DNA from: Planctomycetota bacterium
GTDB taxonomy: Bacteria; Planctomycetota; J058; J103
Length of the DNA: 64,000 nt
Direction of reading: 5' to 3'
Assembly (NCBI GenBank): GCA_026004615.1
Contig: BPJM01000001.1
Span: 186,001 to 250,000, forward strand
The first letter of the stretch is position 1. Each line of letters starts with the position of its first letter. Shown here one piece after another: positions 26,610-35,480 of this stretch. The position numbers and the translations under genes are program-made. The notes beneath the pieces are model-generated. The model ran no database searches, was not told the origin of the DNA, and saw nothing but the letters and a program-made list of their open reading frames with translations.

Positions 26610-27446
26610 ATGCACGCGAACCACGCGAACGTCCATCGGAGCCTGGCAGCAGGTGCGCTCGCCGCCCTGCTGCTGGCAGTCCCCCCGGCGCTTGCCCAGC
26701 AGGAAGCCACCGGTGGGCAACAGCCGGCGGAGCGCGAGGCGGTGCTTCCTGCACGGCGCGAGCCGCCCGCAGCAGCGCCGCCGCCGCCCGCCGCAGGCGG
26801 CGAGCAGCCCGCGCCCGCCGCCCCCGTTGCGGTTCCGGCGGCGGAGCAGGCGGAGCAGGCGCGCCGGCGCGAGGAGATCTCCGCCAACTACGACGCGACG
26901 ATCGAGATCTACGACGGCATCCTGCAGCGCCAGAGCACCGATACCTCGGCGCTGGATCGACGCATCGCCGCCAACGAGGAGCTGGTGGAGCGCTATCGGC
27001 CATTGCTGGCGCGGGCCGAAGAGCAGCTGCGCGCGCTGCAGGTGGACACCATGAACCGGGCGCTGCGCCTGAAGGCGGAGCGCGACCGCGGCGAGCTGAG
27101 CGAGGAGGCGTTCCGCACCCAGCTCGCCGAGGCCGAGCGGCGCGACGCCGAGCGGCGGGCGCGCCTGCAGGACGACGTGGCGTTCTACCGGACCGAGCTC
27201 GAGGCGGCCGAACGCCGGCTGGCCGAGCTGCGCGCCGAGCGCCAGGCACTCGCCCGCCGGCTCGAGCTCGGCGAAGCTGCGGCCCGCAAGCCCCCGGCGC
27301 CCGGAGACAGGCTGCTGCGCGGATTGCTCGACACCCTGGATCGGCTGGAGGTCTTCCCCGGCGGCCCGCGCCTCACCATGGACGACAACGAGGCCTGCCG
27401 GGGGTGCAACCGCTTCGGACCGGTGGGCTCGCGCGATCTCCAGTAG
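26610..27446 (+). CDS. Secreted coiled-coil protein with C-terminal CxxC
   Basis: This 278-residue protein has a signal peptide ending in ALAQQ, a Pro/Ala-rich stretch to about residue 80, and then a long coiled coil (ANEELVERYRPLLARAEEQL; ERRDAERRARLQDDVAFYR). The last 20 residues contain CRGC, a single cysteine pair that could form a disulfide or bind metal. ATG 26610 has GAGGAG nine bases upstream; a GTG at 26589 overlapping the previous stop is an alternative. It precedes exbB and is likely to be a periplasmic structural partner of the preceding coiled-coil protein. The function is unknown. Confidence 0.78.
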   Translation: MHANHANVHRSLAAGALAALLLAVPPALAQQEATGGQQPAEREAVLPARREPPAAAPPPPAAGGEQPAPAAPVAVPAAEQAEQARRREEISANYDATIEIYDGILQRQSTDTSALDRRIAANEELVERYRPLLARAEEQLRALQVDTMNRALRLKAERDRGELSEEAFRTQLAEAERRDAERRARLQDDVAFYRTELEAAERRLAELRAERQALARRLELGEAAARKPPAPGDRLLRGLLDTLDRLEVFPGGPRLTMDDNEACRGCNRFGPVGSRDLQ

Positions 27447-27528
27447 GGCACGGCCCGCAACGAGAGCTGCCGGGGGGTGCCGCCGCTGCTAGCCCGTCGC
27501 GGCAGCCCCCCGCGCCGAGGGCGCAACG

Positions 27529-28308
27529 ATGGTCTGGCGCTTCGTGGTCGAGGGCGGCTGGGCGATGGTGCCGATCCTGGCGTGCTCCGTCGTGGCGCTG
27601 GCGCTGCTGCTCGAGCGCACCTGGTACTGGTTGGAGCTGTGGTGGCATCGCGACCCCGAGCTGGCGGCGGCGCTGGAACGGCTGGAGGCCGTCGACCGCG
27701 CGCGTGCCGCGCGCAGCCGCGACCCGGTCTGCCGCGTGCTGCTCGCTGCGCGCGAGCGGCCGGACGACCTCGCCCCCGCCGCGCAGCTCGCCGAACGGCT
27801 GTTGGAGAACAGCCGTGCCACGCTGCCGCTGCTCCACGTGATCGGCGGGGTGGCGAGCACGCTGGGGTTGTTCGGCACCGTGCTCGGGGTCTCGCTCGCC
27901 TTCGAGCACACGATCGCCACCGGGCGGCTGAGCGAGCTGGCCGGCTCGCTGTCGGTCGCGCTCAACACGACGATGTTGGGGCTCATCGTGTACGTGCCGT
28001 GCTATCTGGGCGGCTCGCTGTTCCAGATGCTGACGAATCGCACGGCGTTCGCCATCGAGCAGCGCCTGGGGGCGATGCGCGCCCGCCTGCGCCGCACCGG
28101 ACCGCTCGCCGCCGTGCCGCCGCTCCCCCCGGCGGGCGTTGCCGCCGCCTCCGGCCCGGTAGCCGGCACCGCGGCTGCGCGCGAGTCGGCCCCCACCGCC
28201 TCGCCGCCGCTGGTGCCGCCCGCGCCGGAGCGCCCGCAGGTGCAGCCCGCGACCGCTGCAGCCGGCCGCGGCCGGAGCTCTGAGGCCTCGGGAGGGTGCA
28301 ACCGGTGA
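27529..28308 (+). CDS. ExbB/TolQ/MotA-family proton channel
   Basis: The 259-residue product is an inner-membrane proton-channel subunit. One membrane helix lies near residues 8-30 (GGWAMVPILACSVVALALLL). Two conserved helices follow in the MotA/TolQ/ExbB core: LLHVIGGVASTLGLFGTVLG near 103-122 and LNTTMLGLIVYVPCYL near 145-160. ExbB-type pentamers surround an ExbD dimer and turn proton-motive force into mechanical work across the periplasm. The C-terminal 60 residues are Pro/Ala-rich. Its TGA overlaps the next gene's GTG, as expected for an exbB-exbD pair. It could equally be called TolQ; the neighbours do not include tolA, tolB or pal. Confidence 0.9.
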   Translation: MVWRFVVEGGWAMVPILACSVVALALLLERTWYWLELWWHRDPELAAALERLEAVDRARAARSRDPVCRVLLAARERPDDLAPAAQLAERLLENSRATLPLLHVIGGVASTLGLFGTVLGVSLAFEHTIATGRLSELAGSLSVALNTTMLGLIVYVPCYLGGSLFQMLTNRTAFAIEQRLGAMRARLRRTGPLAAVPPLPPAGVAAASGPVAGTAAARESAPTASPPLVPPAPERPQVQPATAAAGRGRSSEASGGCNR

Positions 28309-28823
28309 GCTTCGGCAACGCACCAGCCCTGCCCCACGCCAGCCGCGCCCACACTGCGGGCAGTGGCGGCGTTGGCGAGCCCGCCGCCGGCCCGGGCGCG
28401 CCCCAGCCGGTGCAGCTGTTCGCACGCTGGCGAACCGAGGTGCCGATCGCGTTCAACACCACCGCCATGACCGACGTGATCTTCATCCTGCTCATCTTCT
28501 TCGTCTCGGTCTCGCAGATCCGCACCTCCTCGATCGAGCTCCAGCTGCCCGCGGTCTCGACCGCGGAGCAGCAACCGGCTCCGCCGGGCCCCCACCTGCT
28601 GGTGGTCGACATCGACCGCGCCGGCGAGGTGTATGCCGACGGCGAGCCGGTCCCGGCGGCCGGCGTCGCCGAGATGGCGCGGCGGCGCGGTGCCGGGGTG
28701 CGGGTCCGGATCCGGGCCGACGAGCAGGCCCGGAGCGGCGTCCTCATGGAAGTGGTGGCGGGGCTGGCCACGGCCGGCATCGCGGACATCGAGTTCGCGG
28801 TGCAGGCGCGGGGAGGGGTGTGA
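28305..28823 (+). CDS. ExbD/TolR-family protein
   Basis: The 172-residue product has one membrane helix containing the conserved ion-carrying aspartate in TAMTDVIFILLIFFVSVSQ. A periplasmic ExbD/TolR domain follows with LQLPAVSTAEQQP and VDIDRAGEVYADGEPV. It should pair with the preceding ExbB in a proton-driven motor. GTG 28305 is chosen over GTG 28296 because GGAGG at 28291-28295 gives the right spacing only for the former, and this start overlaps the exbB stop (GTGA). Its own stop overlaps the next start (GTGA). Confidence 0.9.
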   Translation: MSFGNAPALPHASRAHTAGSGGVGEPAAGPGAPQPVQLFARWRTEVPIAFNTTAMTDVIFILLIFFVSVSQIRTSSIELQLPAVSTAEQQPAPPGPHLLVVDIDRAGEVYADGEPVPAAGVAEMARRRGAGVRVRIRADEQARSGVLMEVVAGLATAGIADIEFAVQARGGV

Positions 28824-30390
28824 ACGGAGGCGGGCGCGCAGGCGTGGACGGCGAGCGGACGGCACTGGGCCGCATGCTCTACTACGGCAGCTTCGTCGGG
28901 CTGTCGCTGCTGTTGCACTTCCTGGTGATCCGGCCGCGGCCGCTCGCGCCCCCCGAGCACGTGCGCGTCGAGGTGGCGCAGATCGTCCGCGAGATGGCGG
29001 AGACCGGCCGCGCCCTGGAGCAGGCGCGCGCGGCGCTGCCACAGCCCGACCCGCAGCAGCCCGAGCCACCGCCGCCCGCCTCCTCCCCGCTCGCCCAGGC
29101 GGATCCTCCCGCCGAGCCTCCCCGGCCGCGCGAGATCGTCGATGCGGTGCCGGAGGACGAACGCGCCCGTGACGGCCGGCTCGAACGGCTGGAGCAGCAA
29201 CTGGCGGCACAGACCGAACTGCGCGAGCAGCTCGCGCAGGCCCTCGCCGAGGCGCGCCGCCGCGCCGAGCAGGAACGCGCAGCCCGCGAGCAGCTCGCCG
29301 CCGAGGTCGCTGCCGAAGCCGAGCGCCGCCGCGCCTTCGAACAACAGCTCGCCCGGAGCGTCGAAGCGGAGCGGCAGGCGCGCCGGCAGCTGGAGGAGCA
29401 ACTGGCCGCGCAGGCCGCGGAGCGAGACCGGCTCGACCGGCAGCTGCAGCAGGAGGCGGCGCGGCGCGCCGAGCTGGAGCGGCTGCTGGCCGCCCAGCGC
29501 GCCGAAGCGGAGCGGCTGCGTGCAGAGCAGCAGGCACTGGCCGCAGCGCAGCAGCGCGCCGAGGCCGCTGCCGCGGAGCGCGCCGCCGAGCTGGCGCGCG
29601 CGCTGGAGGCCGAACGCCGCGCCCGCGCTGCCGCCGAGGAGCGCGCCCGCGCGCTCGGCGCCGCACACCAGGCGGCACTGAGCGAGGCCGAGCGGGCACG
29701 CCGGGCCGAGCAGGCACTGCAGGACAAGCTGCAACAGCTCGACGACTGGGCGCTGTATGCCGAGGCGGCGCGCCGCGAGCGGATCGATGCGGACAAGGTG
29801 CCGCGGCTGTGGTTCACCGAGTCCAAGACCGAGAGCGAGTTCCTCGAGCTCATGCGGTTCTACGGCATGGAGCTGATCGTCTACCCGCGCGACAAGAGCT
29901 ACCTCGCGCACGTGGACCTGGCCAGCGGGGAGGTGCGCCGGGTCGACGACCCCCAGGCGTTCCTCGAGCGCTTCGCCAACCGCTCGATCGTGCAGGAGGG
30001 GGCCTACTGGCAGCCGATCCGGGAGCGGGTCGCCGCCCGCTGGGGAGGCCGGGCCGGCGAGCTGATCGTCAAGGCGTTGATCCCCCATCGCACCGCCAAC
30101 TACCTTGCCTGGAAGGAGCTCGAGGCGCTGCGCCGCAACGGGCTCGAGCCCGACGCGGTGCAGCGCTGCTTCGGCAGCTACCGCCGGACGCCGCGCGGCA
30201 CCTGGGTCGTGGAGATCACCGACTTCGAGACCTTCGACGGTCGCACCGTTTCCGGCGGTGGGCCGCTCCGGGTGAAGCTCGCGGGGGCGAACCATGGCGG
30301 CAGCAGGTGGACCGGCCAGGACTCGCCCGAGCAGCACCGGGCAGCGGTGGCGGCCCGCGCCCTCGCGGGGATCGGGAGGAGCTGGGGTGA
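28820..30390 (+). CDS. Long coiled-coil membrane protein in the TonB position
   Basis: The protein has a single N-terminal membrane helix (YYGSFVGLSLLLHFLVIRP), a Pro-rich segment near residues 70-105, and a coiled coil of about 200 residues rich in Ala, Glu, Arg and Gln. A C-terminal globular domain of about 190 residues follows (KVPRLWFTESKTESEFLELM; NYLAWKELEALRRNGLEPDA). The layout is TonB/TolA-like, but no TonB C-terminal motif is seen. As printed, the frame does not stop here and runs on to 31252 through non-coding-like sequence. One extra G in the run 30384-30387 would end it at the TGA overlapping the next start, giving 523 residues. I therefore place the end at 30390. Confidence 0.72.
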
Positions 30391-31151
30391 GACGGCGGAC
30401 GGACGGATTGCGGGCGGCCGGAGCCCTGGCGGTGCTGTCGTTGCTGCTCACCGGCGCGGTGGCGCTACCGGCGCGCGCCGCCGAGGAGCGCGGCCGCTGC
30501 GCCCGGCTGCTCGCGCAGGGCGACGAGCTGTTCCGACTCGGCGACTACTTCGGCGCGAGCGAGGCCTACAAGGGTGCGGTCTTCGCCGCGCCGCGGGACG
30601 GCCACAGCCGGCTGCGCTTCGCCCTGGCGCTGTTCGCGCTCGGCCGCTACGACTACGCGGCCTACTCCCTGCGCCGGGGGCTGGAGCTGCTCGGCTATCC
30701 GGACGGCTTGTGGGTGGAGGTGCGCTCCGCCTTCCCCGCTCCAGCGGCGTTCGAGCGCGCGCGCCACGATCTCGAGGTCTACCTGCGCCACTACCCCGGG
30801 GAGCCGCACGCGCTCGCGGTGCTGGCCTTCGTGGACTTCATGGACGGCCAGCCACAGCAGGCCGCGCGGGCATGTCGCGCGCTCCTGGAGGCAAACCCGC
30901 GCGACGCGCTCGCTGCCTATCTGCAGCGGCGGCTGGAGCTGCTCGAGCAGCCGCCGCAGCAGCCGCCGCCCGAGCTGGCGGGCGCGGCTCCTCCCGCGCC
31001 CCCGGACCATGCTCGCCCGGCGCCGAGCGCGCCGGGCGAGCGCGCCCAGCCGGACGAGGAGGCGCTCGGGGCGCTGCGGCGGCAGGGGCGGCGCGCGGGC
31101 ACCGTGGGGGTGTTGTCGCACGAGTCCACCGAGGGCGTGATCGCGAGATGA
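30387..31151 (+). CDS. Exported TPR-repeat protein
   Basis: This 254-residue protein has a signal peptide (LAVLSLLLTGAVALPARA) and TPR-like repeats (LLAQGDELFRLGDYFGASEA; RARHDLEVYLRHYPGEPHAL; FVDFMDGQPQQAARACRALL). The C-terminal 80 residues are Pro/Glu-rich. GTG 30387 is preceded by GGGAGGAG at six bases and fits a signal peptide; an ATG at 30294 in the same frame would add an unlikely N-terminus. A TPR protein after ExbB, ExbD and a TonB-like protein matches the common ExbB-ExbD-TonB-TPR gene order in Gram-negative bacteria. Confidence 0.8.
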   Translation: MRRRTDGLRAAGALAVLSLLLTGAVALPARAAEERGRCARLLAQGDELFRLGDYFGASEAYKGAVFAAPRDGHSRLRFALALFALGRYDYAAYSLRRGLELLGYPDGLWVEVRSAFPAPAAFERARHDLEVYLRHYPGEPHALAVLAFVDFMDGQPQQAARACRALLEANPRDALAAYLQRRLELLEQPPQQPPPELAGAAPPAPPDHARPAPSAPGERAQPDEEALGALRRQGRRAGTVGVLSHESTEGVIAR

Positions 31152-31194
31152 CCGCGCGGCCAGGCCGCGCTGCGCAAAGAGGAGCGAAGCCGGG

Positions 31195-31749
31195 ATGTGG
31201 ATCGCCCGCAACACCACGCGCGGCAGGCTGCGCTTTCCGGGACTGGCGCTGACCATCGCCCCGGGGGCCGAGGTCGATCTGGACTGCGCACTCGGCCGCA
31301 GCCGGGCCGAGCAGTCCAACCAGATCCTGGTCGCCTTCGAAGAGGGCTATCTGGAGACGGTGCGCAAGGACCCGGCGCCGCCGGCGGCGGTTCGCGGCGG
31401 GACCGGCGCCGCCGGGGGCGGCCTCGACGACGCGCGGCTCGCCGCCCGGCTGGAGGCCTTCAAGGATTCGCTGCGCGGCGAGCTGCAGCAGCTCCGGGCG
31501 GCGCTGGCCGGCGACGTGCGCACGATCCTCGGCGGGCTGCGCGTCGCGCGCGATCGGCTGGATGAGCAGCGCCGCCGGGTGCTGGCCGACCAGAGCCTCT
31601 CGGAGGCCGAGATCCGCGCGCGGCTGGCCTTTCTCGAGGAGCAGGAGATGGAACTGGTCCGCAACTTCGACGCCCTGGGGCGAGCGCACGCCCCGGAGGC
31701 GGGCGGCGAGGTGGCGGCGAAGGCGGATCTGCTGAGCCGCCTGGGTTGA
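31195..31749 (+). CDS. Small coiled-coil protein of unknown function
   Basis: This is a 184-residue soluble protein. The first 60 residues look like a compact beta-rich domain (RLRFPGLALTIAPGAEVDLD), and the rest is helical with a coiled coil (LAARLEAFKDSLRGELQQLR; AEIRARLAFLEEQEMELVR). There is no signal peptide, so it is probably cytoplasmic, next to the actin-like ATPase encoded downstream. The start is ATG 31195 with GAGGAG upstream. I recognise no family. Confidence 0.72.
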   Translation: MWIARNTTRGRLRFPGLALTIAPGAEVDLDCALGRSRAEQSNQILVAFEEGYLETVRKDPAPPAAVRGGTGAAGGGLDDARLAARLEAFKDSLRGELQQLRAALAGDVRTILGGLRVARDRLDEQRRRVLADQSLSEAEIRARLAFLEEQEMELVRNFDALGRAHAPEAGGEVAAKADLLSRLG

Positions 31750-31872
31750 GCGCCGCGGCGCCCGCGCTGCGCGGCGGCCGTCACGAGGCGGTGCACAAGC
31801 CGGCGGGCCGTGGCTGCCCCCTGCCCCGGCCCGGGCGTGAACCGGTCATGCAGACAGCGAAAGGAGCACGGA

Positions 31873-33042
31873 ATGGCGAAGGCGATCGACATCGGTACGA
31901 GCTTCATCGTCGCCGCCGAGCTGCAGGACGGCCGCGAGGTCTTCCGGAGCGAACGCAATGCCTTCTTCTGCATGGACAGGGACGAGCTCGCGCAGGACAT
32001 GCTCGACGATGCGGGCGCGCGCTACCTGGTGCGCGGCGAGCAGCTGTTCGTGGTCGGCGAAGACGCCCTCAAGTTCGCCACCATCACGGGCGACCAGCGG
32101 GCCTATCGGCGTCCGATGGCGCGCGGCATCCTGAACCCCGGCGAGGAACAGGCGATCAGCATGCTCGAGACCCTCGTCGAGGGACTGCTGGGGCCGGCCG
32201 CCCGGCCAGGCGAGGTCTGTGCGGCCACGCTGCCCGCCGCGCCCTGCGACGCCGAGGGCGACATTACCTTCCACCGCATCGTCATCGAGCGCTGCCTGCG
32301 CCGGCTGGGCTACGAGCCGCATCCGATCCACGAGGCGCTCGCCGTCATCTACAGCGAGAACCCGCAGGTCGAAAGCGGCGGGCAGAGCGTGCCCTTTACC
32401 GGCATCGGGCTCAGCTTCGGCGCCGGGATGACGAATGCAGCGCTGGCCTGGAGGGCCAAGAGCCTGTTCGAGACCGCGGTGGCCCGGGGCGGCGACTGGA
32501 TCGACGAACGGGTCGCGCTGGCGCGCGCCACCACGCGCAGCAAGGTGTGTGCGATCAAGGAGCGGCGCCTGGACCTGGAGCGCATCGATCCCAGGGACGG
32601 CATGCAGCTGGCCCTGGAGATCTACCACGAGGAGCTCATCGAGTACGCCGCGCGGCGGCTCGCCGAGGCGCTGCACCACACGCAGGCCTCCGTGGAGGAG
32701 GCGCTGGAGGTGTGCGTCGCGGGCGGTACGGCCATGGTGCCCGGGTTCCTCCCCCGGCTGGAGCGCGCGTTGGGCCGTGTGCACCTGCCGTTGCAGATCC
32801 GAGGGGTGCGCCTGGCGCGGGATCCGCTGCGCGCCGCGGCGGCCGGCGCACTGGTGGCGGCGGTCAGCCACGAAAAGCGGCGCCCGGCCGGGCGCGCCGA
32901 GGGTGCGAGCGCGGCTGCGCCCGCTGCCCCCGGCGTCACCTCGAGCCCCGGCGGCACGAACGGAGGGGCTTCGGGCACGCCACCCGCGTCGCTGCCGCCG
33001 GGCGCTGCGCGCGAGCGCCCGCGCAAGGCACCGGTCGGCTAG
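31873..33042 (+). CDS. Actin-like ATPase (FtsA/PilM/ParM/Hsp70 fold)
   Basis: The 389-residue product has the three nucleotide-binding motifs of the actin superfamily: phosphate 1 AIDIGTSFIVAAEL at residues 4-17, phosphate 2 IGLSFGAGMTNAAL near residue 178, and the adenosine motif CVAGGTAMVPGFLP near residue 280. The last 60 residues are Pro/Gly-rich and may be a tail for membrane or partner binding. ATG 31873 has AAGGAG at six bases. I cannot place it firmly as FtsA, PilM, MreB or ParM. In this operon it sits between envelope coiled-coil/TPR proteins and a two-component pair, so a cytoplasmic scaffold for the ExbBD-linked complex is a reasonable inference. Confidence 0.8.
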   Translation: MAKAIDIGTSFIVAAELQDGREVFRSERNAFFCMDRDELAQDMLDDAGARYLVRGEQLFVVGEDALKFATITGDQRAYRRPMARGILNPGEEQAISMLETLVEGLLGPAARPGEVCAATLPAAPCDAEGDITFHRIVIERCLRRLGYEPHPIHEALAVIYSENPQVESGGQSVPFTGIGLSFGAGMTNAALAWRAKSLFETAVARGGDWIDERVALARATTRSKVCAIKERRLDLERIDPRDGMQLALEIYHEELIEYAARRLAEALHHTQASVEEALEVCVAGGTAMVPGFLPRLERALGRVHLPLQIRGVRLARDPLRAAAAGALVAAVSHEKRRPAGRAEGASAAAPAAPGVTSSPGGTNGGASGTPPASLPPGAARERPRKAPVG

Positions 33043-33287
33043 GGAGATAGCGCGCCGCTCGCACGCCGGGACGTTGCGCCGGCCCGCGCGGCGCTGCCAC
33101 ACTCGCGTCAGGGGGTGTCGAAGGCAGGACCTGAACGCAAAAAGCCTCTTCGCCGTCCAACCGGCGGTGCTGCCGTGCCCTGTAGCCTGCGCGGGGTGGG
33201 ACGTCCGGGCGCCGCGGACGGGCGGTCGAGCCGCCACCCTGCGCGCCTGGCGCTCCGCACGGCGCCATGCACGGATCGGAGGCGCAC

Positions 33288-35480
33288 ATGGAGCAGCACG
33301 CGCCCAGTCCAAGCCAGCCGCCCCGCGGTGAGCCGGCCTCGCCCCCGGCCGAGGACGTTCCCTTCGAGATCGTCATCGAACCCGACGTCGTGCCGCGTGG
33401 CACCGTGAGCTTCCAGGACGTGCTCGCCGAGCAGGGCCCGCCCCGCTACGGGACGAGCCAGGACCTGGAGCCGGTGCTCGGCCCGCCGGCGATCCACCAG
33501 AGCGTGCTCTCGGGCCTGGCGTCCCTGCTCAAGGTCACCACCGCCGCCGCCGCCATCCTGGCCGGGCTGTACGTGACCTACCTGACCTGGGAGCAGCTCC
33601 AGCAGCCCGCCGCGGCGCCGCCGCCGCGCCCGGCGGTGGCGCAGCACCCCGGCTCTGCCCGCACCGCGCCTGCCGCGGGCGCGCACGCCGAACCCCCGCC
33701 GCCCGCCGCCAGCATCGGGGTGGCAGTGGTCGCAGCGGCCGGTGCGCCGCCCCAGGCGCCACCACCGCGGGCCGCGGCCGACCTGGCGGCGGCCCAGCCG
33801 CCGGCGCCACCGCCCGCCGGCTCCGCAGGTGTGGGGGAGGCTGCGGGGGCGGGCAGCAGCGCCCCGAGCCCGCCGGTCGAGGTCCCGGCCGAACCCGAGC
33901 CCCACCGCCCCGCGCCGGTCATGGCGGCCGAGCCCCCTTCCCCCGCGCCCACGGCGAGCGCACCGGCCTCCGGCCAGGCCCCGCCCCCCGGCACCCTGCC
34001 GCCGCCCGGCCCGCCAGAACCCGGGCCGGCGGCCGCGCCAGCCCAACCGCAGGCGGCCAGCGCGCCGGGGCCGGCTGGCCCCACCGCCGCTTCCCCGACC
34101 ACCCCCGGGGAGCGGGCCCCCGAGCCGGTGCCCGAGGCCACCGCCGCGCAACCGGAGCTTGCTGCGCCCTCGGGGGCGAAGCCCGCCGCGCCCCTCGCCC
34201 CCGCGCCACCGCCAGCGCCGCCCGGCCAGCCGGAAACCGCCTCTGCCGCCGCGCCGGCCCCACCGCCGCCAGCGAGCCCTGCGCAACCGCCTCCTGCGCC
34301 GGCGCCAGCGGCCACCGAGGCGCTCGCCGCCCCGCGGGCCCGCCCGGCCGCCGAACCGGATGCGCCTGCTGTACTTCTGGCGACGGCGGTGCTGGCGCAG
34401 CAGCGCGGTGAAGCCGAGCTGGCCGTTGCGCTCTACGAGCGGCTGCTCGCGCGCGAGCCACTGCATCCGCAGGCCCTTGCCAACCTGGCGCTGGTGCTGA
34501 CCGAGCGCGGCGAGTTCGAACGGGCGGAGGCGCTGCTGCAGCAGGCGCTGGCGGTGGCGCCCGATCTCGCCGCCGCGCACACCAACCTCGGCCACCTGCA
34601 CGCCCGGCGCGGCGCCCTGGAGCTGGCGGCGGCGAGCTTCCGCAAGGCAGCGGCGCTCGATCCCGCCGATTTTCGGGCGCGCTGGAACCTGATCGCGGTC
34701 CTGGAGCGCCTGGGTCGGCCCGCCGAGGCGCTCGGGGAGTTCGAGCGTGCCTTCGCGGCGGCGGACGGCGAGCGCGACCGCGCCGCCCTCAGCCCCCGCC
34801 AGCAGGCGCTCCGCGGGCGGTTGCTGCTCCGCACCGGGGCGGTGGCCGAGGCGCGGGCCGAGCTCGAGGCCGCACTCGAGCGGCTCGGCGCGGCCGATGC
34901 CGGCGCCCGCGCCGCGGTCGAGAGCGACCTGGCGGTCGCGCTCATGCAGCTCGGCGAACTCGAGGCGGCGCGCGTGCACCTGGATCGCGCCATCGCGCTC
35001 GCGCCCGAGTATGCGCCCGCCTACAACAACCGCGGCAATCTGCACGCCGCCGCCGGCCGGCACGAGGAGGCGGCGCGCGACTACCAGCGCGCGCTCGAGC
35101 TGGCGCCCGCCGATGCGGACGCGCACTACAACTACGCCCTGCTCGCCGAGCAGCACGGCCAGTACCTGATCGCCATGGAGGAGTACGCGCGGGTGCTGGA
35201 ACTCAGGCCCGATCATGCCCCGGCGCGCAACAACCTGGGCCGCATCTACCTGCGGGCCGGCAAGCCGCTGCAGGCACTGGAGCACCTGGAACGCGGTCTC
35301 GCCGCTGCACCCGCCCTGCCGGAGCTGCACCTCAACCGGGGGCTGGTGCTGCTGGCCCTGGGACAGCCACGGCGCGCCCGCGCGGCGCTGGAACGGGCGC
35401 TGCAGCTGCTGCCCGCGGCGAGCCGCGACCGGGTGCTGGTCGAGCGGCTGCTGGCCGAGCTGGGCGAGGACGCGCGGTGA
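33288..35480 (+). CDS. Membrane-anchored TPR protein with long Pro/Ala linker
   Basis: This 730-residue protein has a cytoplasmic N-terminus of about 75 residues and a membrane helix near 78-103 (VTTAAAAILAGLYVTYLTW). A Pro/Ala-rich linker of about 250 residues follows, then TPR repeats from about residue 360 to the end (LAVALYERLLAREPLHPQAL; FERAEALLQQALAVAPDLAA; HEEAARDYQRALELAPADAD). The linker could let the TPR array reach across the periplasm. ATG 33288 is chosen because GGAGG lies five bases upstream; ATG 33267 is the alternative. The stop overlaps the histidine-kinase start (GTGA), so it is translationally coupled to the two-component genes. Confidence 0.82.
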   Translation: MEQHAPSPSQPPRGEPASPPAEDVPFEIVIEPDVVPRGTVSFQDVLAEQGPPRYGTSQDLEPVLGPPAIHQSVLSGLASLLKVTTAAAAILAGLYVTYLTWEQLQQPAAAPPPRPAVAQHPGSARTAPAAGAHAEPPPPAASIGVAVVAAAGAPPQAPPPRAAADLAAAQPPAPPPAGSAGVGEAAGAGSSAPSPPVEVPAEPEPHRPAPVMAAEPPSPAPTASAPASGQAPPPGTLPPPGPPEPGPAAAPAQPQAASAPGPAGPTAASPTTPGERAPEPVPEATAAQPELAAPSGAKPAAPLAPAPPPAPPGQPETASAAAPAPPPPASPAQPPPAPAPAATEALAAPRARPAAEPDAPAVLLATAVLAQQRGEAELAVALYERLLAREPLHPQALANLALVLTERGEFERAEALLQQALAVAPDLAAAHTNLGHLHARRGALELAAASFRKAAALDPADFRARWNLIAVLERLGRPAEALGEFERAFAAADGERDRAALSPRQQALRGRLLLRTGAVAEARAELEAALERLGAADAGARAAVESDLAVALMQLGELEAARVHLDRAIALAPEYAPAYNNRGNLHAAAGRHEEAARDYQRALELAPADADAHYNYALLAEQHGQYLIAMEEYARVLELRPDHAPARNNLGRIYLRAGKPLQALEHLERGLAAAPALPELHLNRGLVLLALGQPRRARAALERALQLLPAASRDRVLVERLLAELGEDAR

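Noticed and set aside
27385..27446. CRGC as a cytochrome c haem-binding site
   Set aside because: The residue after the second cysteine is Asn, not His.
30391..31252. Extension of the TonB-position protein to 31252
   Set aside because: This part is out of frame with a convincing TPR gene that has its own signal peptide, and its translation looks like shadow sequence.
33600..34370. Repeat-like Pro/Ala coding stretch as a CRISPR or satellite array
   Set aside because: There are no regular direct repeats or spacers; it is a low-complexity linker within an open frame.
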